Shown here: positions 1 through 7,151 of the stretch, piece by piece
Layout: every line of letters begins with the position of its first letter
How positions within the stretch are numbered: the stretch's first letter is position 1
Source of the DNA: CAZGYE01 sp964530165
Lineage (GTDB): Bacteria; Planctomycetota; Planctomycetia; Planctomycetales; Planctomycetaceae
NCBI GenBank assembly: GCA_964530165.1
Contig: CAZGYE010000168.1
Coordinates: 1-12,777, forward strand
Direction of reading: 5' to 3'
DNA length: 12,777 bases
Notes under the pieces: model-generated
Told to the model about the DNA's origin: nothing
What the model saw: the letters and a program-made list of their open reading frames with translations, nothing else
Databases searched by the model: none
Translations under genes and position numbers: made by a program

Positions 1-60
1 CTTCGGAGTCCTTCTCGCCCGAATCGCTGAGCCCGTTTGACAATCACTCGTTGCATCCGG

Positions 61-2220
61 TTACTTTTTCGCTGTGACCAGTCCCGCAGCGGCGAAGTGT
101 GCAACGACCTCATCGGCCGAGAGCACGCGATCATAGAACGCCACCTCGTCGATCTTGCCTTCGAAGTTGGCGAAGTTGTCGTTGCGACCGCCGATGAAGA
201 CGTGTCGTGCCTGTTCCGCGCCGGCGACATGGGCTTTGCCGGCGATCTCCGGCTCCCGTTTGCCGTTGAGGTACGCGGTGACCTGCTCCCCGTCGCGGGT
301 GAGGATCACGTGGTTCCAGGTCTTGGGAGCGATCTGGGTCTTGCCGACGAGCAGACCGCTCGGCCCGTTGCCGTCGAAGAAGATCAAACGGCCCGCAGCC
401 TCGTGTGTGCCGCCGATTCCCAGGTGATCGCCCGGAGCGTTCTTCCGGCCGTCGACTCCGCGGGAGAACAGATAGCCGGTCACCGGACGGGCGTCGTTGG
501 GCAGCCCGTTCCAGAACCACATCTCGACCGAATAGGCCCCACTCGGGTCTTTCAAGGCCGCCTGCATGCGGCCGCCGGCAAAGTGGGCGCAGCGGTTGTT
601 CGTCTTGCGTCCCGAAAAACTCTCTGACGCGGCGCCGGGCAGAAATAGGGCGACCCCCGGCTCAAAAATGCCGTGCAGCTCATTGCCGCTCGAGTCGTGC
701 GCGCGAGTGCCCACTGACTCACTCAGCCGCCAGTACGCCGCCGGTTTCGACGCGAGCACCGCCTGGGGATACGCGCCCAGCGGATCCACGTGCTCGCGGC
801 GAGGCTTGCTGGACACCTTTTCCAGCAGGCCCAAGAGCGCCTCGACGATCTTCGGTTCGGCCTCGACTTCCAGGCCCGCCGTTCGGGCCGGCCAGGTCGT
901 GTAGCCACCCAAAGCATGCTGTTCCGGCGGAGGGATGTATCCCGCAGCGCCGTTGGCCAGCTCCATGTTGAACGTGGGGGTCAACGGGCTTTGCAGCTTC
1001 AGCTTCAATCCGGTGATGCCATAGACTTCGTTAGGAATCGCGGTGATCCCCAGCTCTCCGATCCGCACGGCCTGCAGTTTCAGCTCAACCGTGGGGTTTT
1101 CGTGAAGGTAGACCGCCTGCTTCGCATAGACTTCCGGCAGAGTGCGCGGGCCGGGCTGCTGCATGTCGGCAATGATGTTTTCGGCCCAAGCCAGACGTTC
1201 CTCATCGGGCAGACGACGGCCCAGGGTGAGTTTCGTCTCGGCCATCGCCAACGACACCCGGCCCCGATACTCGATCGACTGGTAGGCCTTGTGGGCGATG
1301 CGGGCCACTTCGTCGCTGTAAGTGTCGATGTTGATGTTTGTTCTCGGTCGGCTGTAATCCATCCAATGCAGGTCGCCGCTGGTCCCTTGCGACATGATTC
1401 CCACAAACGACGAATCGGCCTGGATCAGCTCGGCAATCCTGGTGGCAAACCGTCCATAGTAGTCGGCGGAAAGCCGCGGCGACCCGAAATAGTGCATCGA
1501 GTAGTTGGCGAGCAGGGCCATCGGTTTTCCGCCGCTGGTTTGGATCGACAACAGCGACAAGCCCGGATCGACGGGGCCGGCCGGTCCGATGAAATTGGGG
1601 TTCTGGTAACCCGGATGCATCATCGCCCGCACGGTGCGGCCGCCGAACGGATCGTTCTGCATTCTGTCGGGCCGCATGATCCAGCGGCGGCAGTTCGTGT
1701 GCTCGTAGTCGTCGACGACGGTCCAACCGACCCGCGCCGGCGTTAGCTTTTCAGCCGCCCGCGCGATTCCGTCGGCGATCCGCGACGGCAGGGACTCGCG
1801 ATACGCAACGTCGGCATCTGTTCCCAGACAAGCCATCATCACCGACGGGGCCGAGTGTGTGTGCGTGGCGGAGATCAGCATCCGTTCCGTTGGAATCCCC
1901 GTCGTCTTGGCCGCCAGCCGTTTCGCCCGGTCGCAAACGTCGCGGGGGATCATGCAGCTATCGACAACGACGATCGCCAGCCGCGTCGCGCCGTCATCGA
2001 GCACCAGGCAGCGTGCATGCAGCGGGTCGTAGGCGCGATCGGTTGTGCGGGGCAGGAAACCGCCGTTGACGATCACGGGGTATTTCGTGGGAGTAACGTC
2101 GATGGCATACGCGCCGGCGCGAAAGACCTTCGACGACTCATCGGCAAAAACTTCACCGACCGGCAGCCGGGAAACCAACAGGCATGCAACTGCAAATAGA
2201 TGTTTCACGGACATAGACAT
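61..2220 (-). CDS. Secreted neutral/alkaline ceramidase-like protein with C-terminal LamG domain
   Basis: A 719-residue protein. Residues 1-26 look like a Sec signal peptide with a likely cut after VFA. Residues about 33-470 resemble the N-terminal domain of neutral/alkaline non-lysosomal ceramidases: the HTHSAP motif (120-125), MHYFG (242-246), an IPNEVY segment (395-400) and NGAAGYIPP (423-431) match where that family places its zinc ligands, so H120 or H122, H243, E398 and Y428 are candidates. The ceramidase nucleophile motif GDVSPN reads GDLHWM here (282-287), so the serine is absent and ceramide hydrolysis should not be assumed. Residues about 493-710 form a LamG/concanavalin A-like domain, from AYWRLSE with the DSSGN turn to the final DEVAFYDRVLSADEV. 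This domain usually binds glycans or surfaces. The start ATG has GAGGG six bases upstream, inside the end of the sulfatase gene, one base away, implying one operon. The role is inferred as an exported hydrolase on a glycan or lipid. Confidence 0.85.
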   Translation of the reverse strand: MSMSVKHLFAVACLLVSRLPVGEVFADESSKVFRAGAYAIDVTPTKYPVIVNGGFLPRTTDRAYDPLHARCLVLDDGATRLAIVVVDSCMIPRDVCDRAKRLAAKTTGIPTERMLISATHTHSAPSVMMACLGTDADVAYRESLPSRIADGIARAAEKLTPARVGWTVVDDYEHTNCRRWIMRPDRMQNDPFGGRTVRAMMHPGYQNPNFIGPAGPVDPGLSLLSIQTSGGKPMALLANYSMHYFGSPRLSADYYGRFATRIAELIQADSSFVGIMSQGTSGDLHWMDYSRPRTNINIDTYSDEVARIAHKAYQSIEYRGRVSLAMAETKLTLGRRLPDEERLAWAENIIADMQQPGPRTLPEVYAKQAVYLHENPTVELKLQAVRIGELGITAIPNEVYGITGLKLKLQSPLTPTFNMELANGAAGYIPPPEQHALGGYTTWPARTAGLEVEAEPKIVEALLGLLEKVSSKPRREHVDPLGAYPQAVLASKPAAYWRLSESVGTRAHDSSGNELHGIFEPGVALFLPGAASESFSGRKTNNRCAHFAGGRMQAALKDPSGAYSVEMWFWNGLPNDARPVTGYLFSRGVDGRKNAPGDHLGIGGTHEAAGRLIFFDGNGPSGLLVGKTQIAPKTWNHVILTRDGEQVTAYLNGKREPEIAGKAHVAGAEQARHVFIGGRNDNFANFEGKIDEVAFYDRVLSADEVVAHFAAAGLVTAKK

Positions 2221-2221
2221 A

Positions 2222-3637
2222 TTATTCCCTCGATTTCTTGGTCGAACCTTTGGAGGGTTTGCCGAATCTGGGGTTGGGCTCGGGCATCTTCGCGTCCACT
2301 GTCTTTCGCCAGGCGTGCAGTTTGTCCCGCAACTGTGCCGTTCTGTCGGGCATCTTTTCTGCCAGGTCCGTTTTTTCTCCGAGGTCGTTCTTGAGGTTGT
2401 ACAGCTCGACGTGCATGTCCTCGAAGAATTCGATCAGCTTCCAATCACCGGTGCGGATCGCGCCGGAAGGCGTGCCGCCCTGCGGACTGTAGTGCGGATA
2501 ATGCCAATACAGTGTATCGCGGTCGAGCCGCGCGTCGGCGTCTTTCAACAACGGTGCGATGCTGAGGCCGTCGACGTGCTGTTCCGGTTTGAGCGGAACG
2601 CCGGCCATCTCCAGGATCGTCGGGTAGAAGTCGGTGCTGATCACCGGCGTGCAGCAGACGGCGCCGGGTTTGATCACGCCGGGCAATCGGACGATCAACG
2701 GTTCTCGGTGTCCGCCTTCGTAACTGTATCCTTTGCCCATGCGCAGGGGCGCGTTGGACGTCACACGGTGGTAGCCGCCGTTGTCGGAGAAGAAGAAAAC
2801 CAAAGTCCGCTCGGCAATCTTCGCCTCGTCCAGCTTCGCTAGGATGCGTCCCACGTTCTCGTCCAGACTGTGCACCATGGCGGCGTAGGCGGGATTGAAC
2901 TTCCGGCCCAGTTCTTCCATGCGCCGCTTGTAGAACCTGACCAATTCCGCTTTTCCCTGAATCGGCACGTGAACTGAGTGATACGACTGGTACAGGAAGA
3001 ACGGTTTGTCGCGGTGGGAATCGATGAATGTCAGCGCTTCGTCGGTCAGCCGATCGGTCAAGTAGTCGCCCTTTTTGGCGCCGGGCAGTTTCATCTTGTT
3101 GGGCAGAAAATACCCGCCCGCCGGAGATCCGCTGGAAGTGCCGGCGATGTTGACGTCGAAGCCCTGATGCTGGGGATAATACGGTTCTCCGCCCAGGTGC
3201 CATTTGCCGATGCTGGCGCTGACATAACCGGCCGGCTTGAGTGCTTCGGCAATGGTGATCTCTTCCAGCGGAAGTTGCTTCACATGCGGTGCGTCCAACA
3301 GTTTCGCGTTGGCCGGACTGCGGCCGTTCAGCCAGATGGTCAGATCCAGTCGTGCAGGATACTTGCCCGAGTGAATGCTGGCCCGCGTCGGCGAGCAGAC
3401 GCTGCTGGCCGCATACGCGTCGGTGAACCGCATCCCCTGCCGAGCCAGCCGGTCCAGGTTCGGAGTCTGATAGACGCGATTGCCGTAACAACCCAGATCG
3501 GCCCAGCCCAGGTCGTCGGCCAGGATGAAGATGACGTTCGGACGCGGAGCCACGGCTTCCTCGGCGACAGAACATTTCGCAAATGCAAGAACGCCCATCG
3601 CCGTCAACGTGAGCGTGGCGAGCCGGTGGCTTCTCAT
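2222..3637 (-). CDS. Secreted type I (arylsulfatase-like) formylglycine sulfatase
   Basis: A 471-residue sulfatase of the alkaline phosphatase superfamily, which removes sulfate esters, probably from a polysaccharide, outside the cytoplasm. A signal peptide spans about residues 1-25 (cut near SVA-EE). The fold starts at RPNVIFILADDLGWADLG, with D41 and D42 as calcium ligands. The core motif is C81-S-P-T-R85, whose cysteine would be converted to formylglycine; the maturase is not in this window. Further family motifs are GKWHLG (144-149), SDNGG (284-288) with metal ligands D285 and N286, and K302 in MGKGYSYEGGHREP. The length is typical for the family. The reading frame is open up to 3823, but the ATG at 3637 is chosen because a GAGGA Shine-Dalgarno lies five bases upstream and a signal peptide begins right there. 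The first 62 codons of the longer reading look non-coding. It is the promoter-proximal gene of a pair with the ceramidase-like gene. The exact substrate cannot be read from the sequence. Confidence 0.93.
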   Translation of the reverse strand: MRSHRLATLTLTAMGVLAFAKCSVAEEAVAPRPNVIFILADDLGWADLGCYGNRVYQTPNLDRLARQGMRFTDAYAASSVCSPTRASIHSGKYPARLDLTIWLNGRSPANAKLLDAPHVKQLPLEEITIAEALKPAGYVSASIGKWHLGGEPYYPQHQGFDVNIAGTSSGSPAGGYFLPNKMKLPGAKKGDYLTDRLTDEALTFIDSHRDKPFFLYQSYHSVHVPIQGKAELVRFYKRRMEELGRKFNPAYAAMVHSLDENVGRILAKLDEAKIAERTLVFFFSDNGGYHRVTSNAPLRMGKGYSYEGGHREPLIVRLPGVIKPGAVCCTPVISTDFYPTILEMAGVPLKPEQHVDGLSIAPLLKDADARLDRDTLYWHYPHYSPQGGTPSGAIRTGDWKLIEFFEDMHVELYNLKNDLGEKTDLAEKMPDRTAQLRDKLHAWRKTVDAKMPEPNPRFGKPSKGSTKKSRE

Positions 3638-3859
3638 CTTCGTCCTCAAATCCTGGGTGCAATGAAGGATTGCGGCTCTTGCCGGCAGCGTGGCTCTTCT
3701 GCTTGAACCAGCGCCGGTGACATCATGCCGGCGTGAATGCAAGTCACGGTTAGAGTATGATGAGAAACCGTTTCGCAAGCAACGTTGCGACTGTTCCTTT
3801 TCACCAGTGGGCTGACGTCCCACCGCTCGCCGCCAGACAACTATGTGAAGGAGATTGCG
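3638..3859. promoter_or_regulatory. Divergent intergenic region between sulfatase and Tat-protein genes
   Basis: These 222 bases separate two genes that point away from each other and must hold the promoters of both small operons. Inside lie a strong ribosome site for each gene (GAGGA read on the minus strand at 3643-3647; AAGGAG at 3848-3853). A TATGAT hexamer at 3756-3761 could be a plus-strand -10 box, but no convincing -35 box sits 16-18 bases before it. No clear operator palindrome was seen. The promoter role rests on gene layout, not on a motif. Confidence 0.4.
3848..3853 (+). promoter_or_regulatory. Shine-Dalgarno AAGGAG deciding the start at 3860
   Basis: AAGGAG ends six bases before the ATG at 3860. 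It favours this start over in-frame upstream starts such as the one at 3785. The protein then begins directly with a twin-arginine signal, MTSRRQFLK. Confidence 0.75.
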
Positions 3860-4888
3860 ATGACATCTCGGCGACAGTTTCTGAAGACGTCAACTCTTTC
3901 GGCCCTCGGCGGGGCTTTCGGCTCGTCGGTCGTTTTTCCGCCGGTTTCCTCGGCCGCTCCGATCGCCGGAGGGACGGATGAGAAGGTGACGCTCACGCCC
4001 CGCGGCACCGACAACACGTTTGATTTCGAGACCTCGCAGATCGAAGGCAGCATTCGGCTGGACGGGTCATATCATGGAGTCACGCGATTGACCGACAAGC
4101 GGACCGGCCGGCAGGTCATCGACGAGCGGTATTCCGCGCTGAATCTCTTTCGGCTGTTCTCGGTCAACCAGGGCATGGGCCAGCCGCGGACGATGCAGCG
4201 CACCACCGCGGTCTCTCCGCAGTGGGTCGAAGCAAGGTGGCCCCCCACGGACGCGCACCAAGGTGAGATCACCGCACGTTACGAGGTCTGCCGGCCCAAC
4301 GCCGTTGACGTGACCGTGACCGTCCAATGCCGCGGGACGTATCCCGGCTACGAGCTGTTCATGTCCAGCTACTTCGACAAGGTGCTGCAACCGCACGTTT
4401 ACCTCCAGCCGCGCGCCCGCGGTCAGTCGCCGGCGGAAGCAGAACTGGTTCTGCCCACCGTCAACGATGTCTTTCGCGGCACGGTGTTGGTTTTTCCTCG
4501 GGACGCTCACTCGGCCCGGCGATGTGTCGACGGCCGGTGGGACCGCAGCGAGTGGAAAGCGCCGACGGTGCAGATGTGCCCCGTGCGCCGTTACGCTCAT
4601 TGCCTGGCATTCGCGACCGATCCGAAGCAGCAATTGGCGGTGGTCTTGATGGCACGCCCCCAGCACTGCTATGCGATTAGCACCCGCTACTATGCCGACA
4701 ACGAAGCCGATCGCCTGACGACCTACACCGCTTTCGACCTGTCCCTCTTCGGCGACGACCTGCTGCCGGGCGACCGGCGGACGGTCAAGGTTCGCCTGGC
4801 GTTGACGGAGCTGGACGCCAAGTTGACGCAGCCGCTCAAGTTGTACCGTGAGTTCCTCTCTACTGGGAAAGAAAGGAAAACATCATGA
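3860..4888 (+). CDS. Tat-signal protein of unknown function (DUF-like beta-rich protein)
   Basis: A 342-residue protein that I cannot assign to a named family. Residues 3-9 (SRRQFLK) match the twin-arginine consensus S/T-RR-x-F-L-K, followed by a small-residue hydrophobic stretch (about 11-33), so export in folded form is likely. The mature part looks beta-rich. The segment around 63-90 (GSIRLDGSYHGVTRLTDKRT, then a G-R-Q-V-I stretch) resembles the start of galactose-mutarotase-like beta-sandwiches, but this is only an impression. Cysteines at 144, 157, 222, 240, 248 and 270 could matter outside the cytoplasm. Its stop codon overlaps the start of the oxidoreductase gene (ATGA), so the two are translationally coupled. 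Its signal peptide resembles that of the neighbour (RRxFL, then GG and FP). An enzyme or binding protein for a sugar substrate shared with the neighbour is the most reasonable guess. Confidence 0.72.
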   Translation: MTSRRQFLKTSTLSALGGAFGSSVVFPPVSSAAPIAGGTDEKVTLTPRGTDNTFDFETSQIEGSIRLDGSYHGVTRLTDKRTGRQVIDERYSALNLFRLFSVNQGMGQPRTMQRTTAVSPQWVEARWPPTDAHQGEITARYEVCRPNAVDVTVTVQCRGTYPGYELFMSSYFDKVLQPHVYLQPRARGQSPAEAELVLPTVNDVFRGTVLVFPRDAHSARRCVDGRWDRSEWKAPTVQMCPVRRYAHCLAFATDPKQQLAVVLMARPQHCYAISTRYYADNEADRLTTYTAFDLSLFGDDLLPGDRRTVKVRLALTELDAKLTQPLKLYREFLSTGKERKTS

Positions 4889-6189
4889 CCGACACGCGCA
4901 TGCCGTCGACCTCGCGTCGGGAGTTTCTTCAATCGTCCACTGCGGGCGCCATCGGTGGAGTGTTGGCGTCGCAGATCGGTTTCCCGGCGGTCGCTTCCGG
5001 CGCCGGCAACAACGAGAAGTTGAAGATCGGCCTGGTCGGATGCGGCGGACGAGGCGCCGGCGCTGCCGCCCAGGCCCTGAAAGCAGACGACCATGTCGAG
5101 CTGACCGCCATGGGCGACCTGTTCGAGGAACACTTGAAGCGGAGCCTGAAAATTCTCGGCAAACAGTCGCCGGAAAAAGTCCGCGTGACGCCGGACCGGC
5201 GATTCCTGGGGTTCGACGCTTATCAGAAGGTGATCGACAGCGGCGTCGACGTGGTGCTATTGACCACGCCGCCCGGCTTCCGTCCGCAGCATCTCAAGGC
5301 GGCCGTCGAAGCTGGCAAACATACGTTCATTGAGATCACGGCCGGCGTCGATGCGCCGGGCGTCCGTTCGGTCCTCGAGTCGGCGGAGCTGGCCCGCAAG
5401 AAGAATCTGGGGATCCTCTCGGGCTTTTGCTGGCGCTACAACTACCGGCATCGCGGGGCGCTGGAGCAGATCCGCGCCGGGGCCATCGGCGAGATTCGGG
5501 CCATCTACGCCACCTACTACCGCGGCGATTTGTCTCACAAGTATCACGGCCAGCGCACGCCCGGCATGACCGATGTCGAATGGCAGCTCCGCGACTGGTA
5601 CGACTATAGCTGGCTCTCCGGCGGCGTGACCATCCTCGCTTCCGGCGGGCACAGCGTCGACAAGATGTCCTGGTGGCTGGACGAGGTGATGCCCATCAAG
5701 GCCGTGGCCATCGGCAGCCGCGTCTATCCCACCGAGGGCAACACGTTCGACAATGGCTTTGTGGTCTATGAATACGCCAGCGGCATTCGTGGTTTTCTTG
5801 GCTGCCGGTCTCAGCCCGGCTGTCACAACGAGAATGCCGATTATATCATCGGCACGAAAGGCATCTGTACGATCGGCCGCAGGTATTTGCCGGTGATTGA
5901 AGGGGAAACCAATTGGCGCTACACCGGCGAGATGAACAACATGTATCAGACCGAACACGACGAGTTCTTCGCTTCCATTCGTGCCGGCCGTCCCATCAAC
6001 GACGGCAAGCGGATGGCCCACACGACGCTCATGGGCATCATGGGCCGCATGGCCGCCTACACGGGCAAGGAGATCACCTGGGAGCAGGCGCTCAACTCAC
6101 AAGAACGCCTGATGCCCGAGAACCTCGACTGGGACACGCAACTCGACCTTCCCCCAATCGCCACACCAGGCACAACGAAGTTCATCTAG
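4885..6189 (+). CDS. Tat-exported Gfo/Idh/MocA-family oxidoreductase
   Basis: A 434-residue member of the NAD(P)-dependent glucose-fructose oxidoreductase/inositol dehydrogenase family. Residues 10-16 (SRREFLQ) form a twin-arginine motif followed by a hydrophobic stretch, so it is probably exported with its cofactor bound. The Rossmann fold starts at KIGLVGCGGRGAG (47-59). Residues VDVVLLTTPPGFRPQHLKAAVEAGKH (121-146) match the second half of the nucleotide domain. The usual EKP motif is replaced by E-I-T (150-152), removing the conserved lysine, while the downstream GGHSVD motif (254-259) keeps H256 and D259. The C-terminal domain includes the conserved EHDEFFASIRAGRPINDG segment. The ATG overlaps the previous stop by four bases and has AAAGGA seven bases upstream. 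Many planctomycete genomes carry large sets of such Tat-tagged relatives of unknown substrate. A sugar or sugar-acid substrate is inferred. Confidence 0.92.
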   Translation: MTDTRMPSTSRREFLQSSTAGAIGGVLASQIGFPAVASGAGNNEKLKIGLVGCGGRGAGAAAQALKADDHVELTAMGDLFEEHLKRSLKILGKQSPEKVRVTPDRRFLGFDAYQKVIDSGVDVVLLTTPPGFRPQHLKAAVEAGKHTFIEITAGVDAPGVRSVLESAELARKKNLGILSGFCWRYNYRHRGALEQIRAGAIGEIRAIYATYYRGDLSHKYHGQRTPGMTDVEWQLRDWYDYSWLSGGVTILASGGHSVDKMSWWLDEVMPIKAVAIGSRVYPTEGNTFDNGFVVYEYASGIRGFLGCRSQPGCHNENADYIIGTKGICTIGRRYLPVIEGETNWRYTGEMNNMYQTEHDEFFASIRAGRPINDGKRMAHTTLMGIMGRMAAYTGKEITWEQALNSQERLMPENLDWDTQLDLPPIATPGTTKFI

Positions 6190-6210
6190 TCCGCGAAACT
6201 TGGAACGACT

Positions 6211-6225
6211 GTCATTCGTCATTCT
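6211..6225. repeat. Short tandem heptamer at a convergent gene junction
   Basis: Two adjacent units, TCATTCG (6212-6218) and TCATTCT (6219-6225), sit in the 29-base gap between the convergent oxidoreductase and isomerase genes and run into the isomerase stop codon. The unit differs by one base from the TCAATCG heptamer repeated near 11.9 kb. With only two units it could be chance. No rho-independent terminator is evident in this gap. Confidence 0.4.
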
Positions 6226-7004
6226 TTTAAGCGGTTGAGGTATTCGATGGCCCGTGCCACGTCGTTGAGTTTGTCATCGCCGGTGGTTCGCTCGACGGTC
6301 AGCCAACCGTGGAATGCGGCTTCATCGATTACAGCCAGAAATTCATCCCACTGCACTTCGCCGCGACCGACCGGCACCTCCAGACCGCCGCCGTCGACGT
6401 CGCGCAGCGCATCTCTGACTTGCACGTGTAAGATGAGTTCGTGCAGCGCTCGCAGTGCTTCGGCCGGGTCGTGTCCGGACATGACGAAGACGGCCGGGTC
6501 GCAGTTGATCCCAATGGGCCCCTCGGTCACGTTCTCGATCAAGCGGGACAGCGTTTCGGGCGACTCGTTGCCCGGGGTGATCGCCAGCGTCGCACCGACG
6601 CGATTGCCGTAGCGGGCCAGATCGTTCAGCACCGCGCACAGAACCTGATAGTCCTCCGATTCAGGATCATCCGGTATGCGACCGACGCGGGCCGTGACGA
6701 TCGATGCTTTGAGTTGATAGGCGAATTGCATGGCCGCTTTGGTCGCGGCAACTCGGGCTTCGAGCTGATCCAGGTCGTAGTAAGGCCGCCGCGTCGGAAA
6801 CCAGAGCGAAGCGACGGCGAGGTCCAGGTCGGCAAGCTCGTGCAGGAATTGTCTGCGGCCCGTTCCGGAGAGTTCCGAGGGTTTCAGCTCGTTTCTCGCG
6901 TCGAACTGGACAGCCCGCGCGCCGATCTGCCGGGCCGTTTCGAGCGACTGCCTGAGCGGTTGACGAAAGCAGCGAGTGGCGACGGCAATACGCGCAGGCA
7001 ACAT
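6219..7004 (-). CDS. Sugar phosphate isomerase/epimerase-like TIM barrel protein
   Basis: A 261-residue protein of the xylose isomerase-like TIM barrel superfamily, which interconverts sugars or sugar derivatives using a divalent metal. There is no signal peptide, so it should act in the cytoplasm. The pattern fits the family throughout: an opening strand IAVATRCF, then INCDPAVFVMSGHDP (166-180), HVQVRDA (193-199), VPVGRGEVQWDEF (210-222) and GWLTVERT (233-240). By comparison with tagatose/allulose 3-epimerases the metal ligands would be D169, H193 and E238. The fourth, a glutamate after strand 5, is T143 here (LAITPGNE), with E147 nearby as a possible substitute. The length is slightly short for the family. 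The ATG at 7004 has no good Shine-Dalgarno. It converges on the oxidoreductase gene and diverges from the 895-residue gene. The substrate is unknown. Confidence 0.86.
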   Translation of the reverse strand: MLPARIAVATRCFRQPLRQSLETARQIGARAVQFDARNELKPSELSGTGRRQFLHELADLDLAVASLWFPTRRPYYDLDQLEARVAATKAAMQFAYQLKASIVTARVGRIPDDPESEDYQVLCAVLNDLARYGNRVGATLAITPGNESPETLSRLIENVTEGPIGINCDPAVFVMSGHDPAEALRALHELILHVQVRDALRDVDGGGLEVPVGRGEVQWDEFLAVIDEAAFHGWLTVERTTGDDKLNDVARAIEYLNRLKE

Positions 7005-7151
7005 ACGATTCTCACAACAGGCGCGATTCTTACCAAAGGAAAAGCCGTGACAACCGGTCCAGGCCGCCCGAGCGGCTCCGAGGTCGAGCAGAACTTTCTT
7101 TGCGGTCGATCATGGAGATGAGCCATCTCAAGAGAGCAACACGGCGAAAGT
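7005..7151. promoter_or_regulatory. Divergent intergenic region between isomerase and large glycosidase-like gene
   Basis: These 147 bases must carry the promoters of two diverging genes. A small perfect inverted repeat, GAGATG-agc-CATCTC, lies at 7115-7129, about 23 bases before the plus-strand start, and might be a weak operator or leader hairpin. TATGAT at 7151-7156 overlaps the start codon and cannot be that gene's own -10 box. No convincing sigma-70 promoter was found. Confidence 0.35.

Noticed and set aside
1..60. Possible start of another minus-strand gene (ATG at 54-56 or TTG at 41-43)
   Set aside because: Fewer than 20 codons are visible, there is no convincing ribosome site, and two frames compete. 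It cannot be supported without sequence to the left.
790..1746. A 318-codon plus-strand open frame opposite the ceramidase-like gene
   Set aside because: It is antisense to a gene with clear family motifs and a signal peptide. Its translation has no recognisable domain and fits a GC-rich shadow frame.
2445..3662. A 405-codon minus-strand frame overlapping the sulfatase gene
   Set aside because: It is an out-of-frame shadow of the sulfatase, rich in Arg, Gln and His, with no motifs.
3638..3823. N-terminal extension of the sulfatase to 3823
   Set aside because: The added 62 residues show no signal peptide or similarity, whereas the ATG at 3637 has GAGGA at a five-base spacing and starts a signal peptide.
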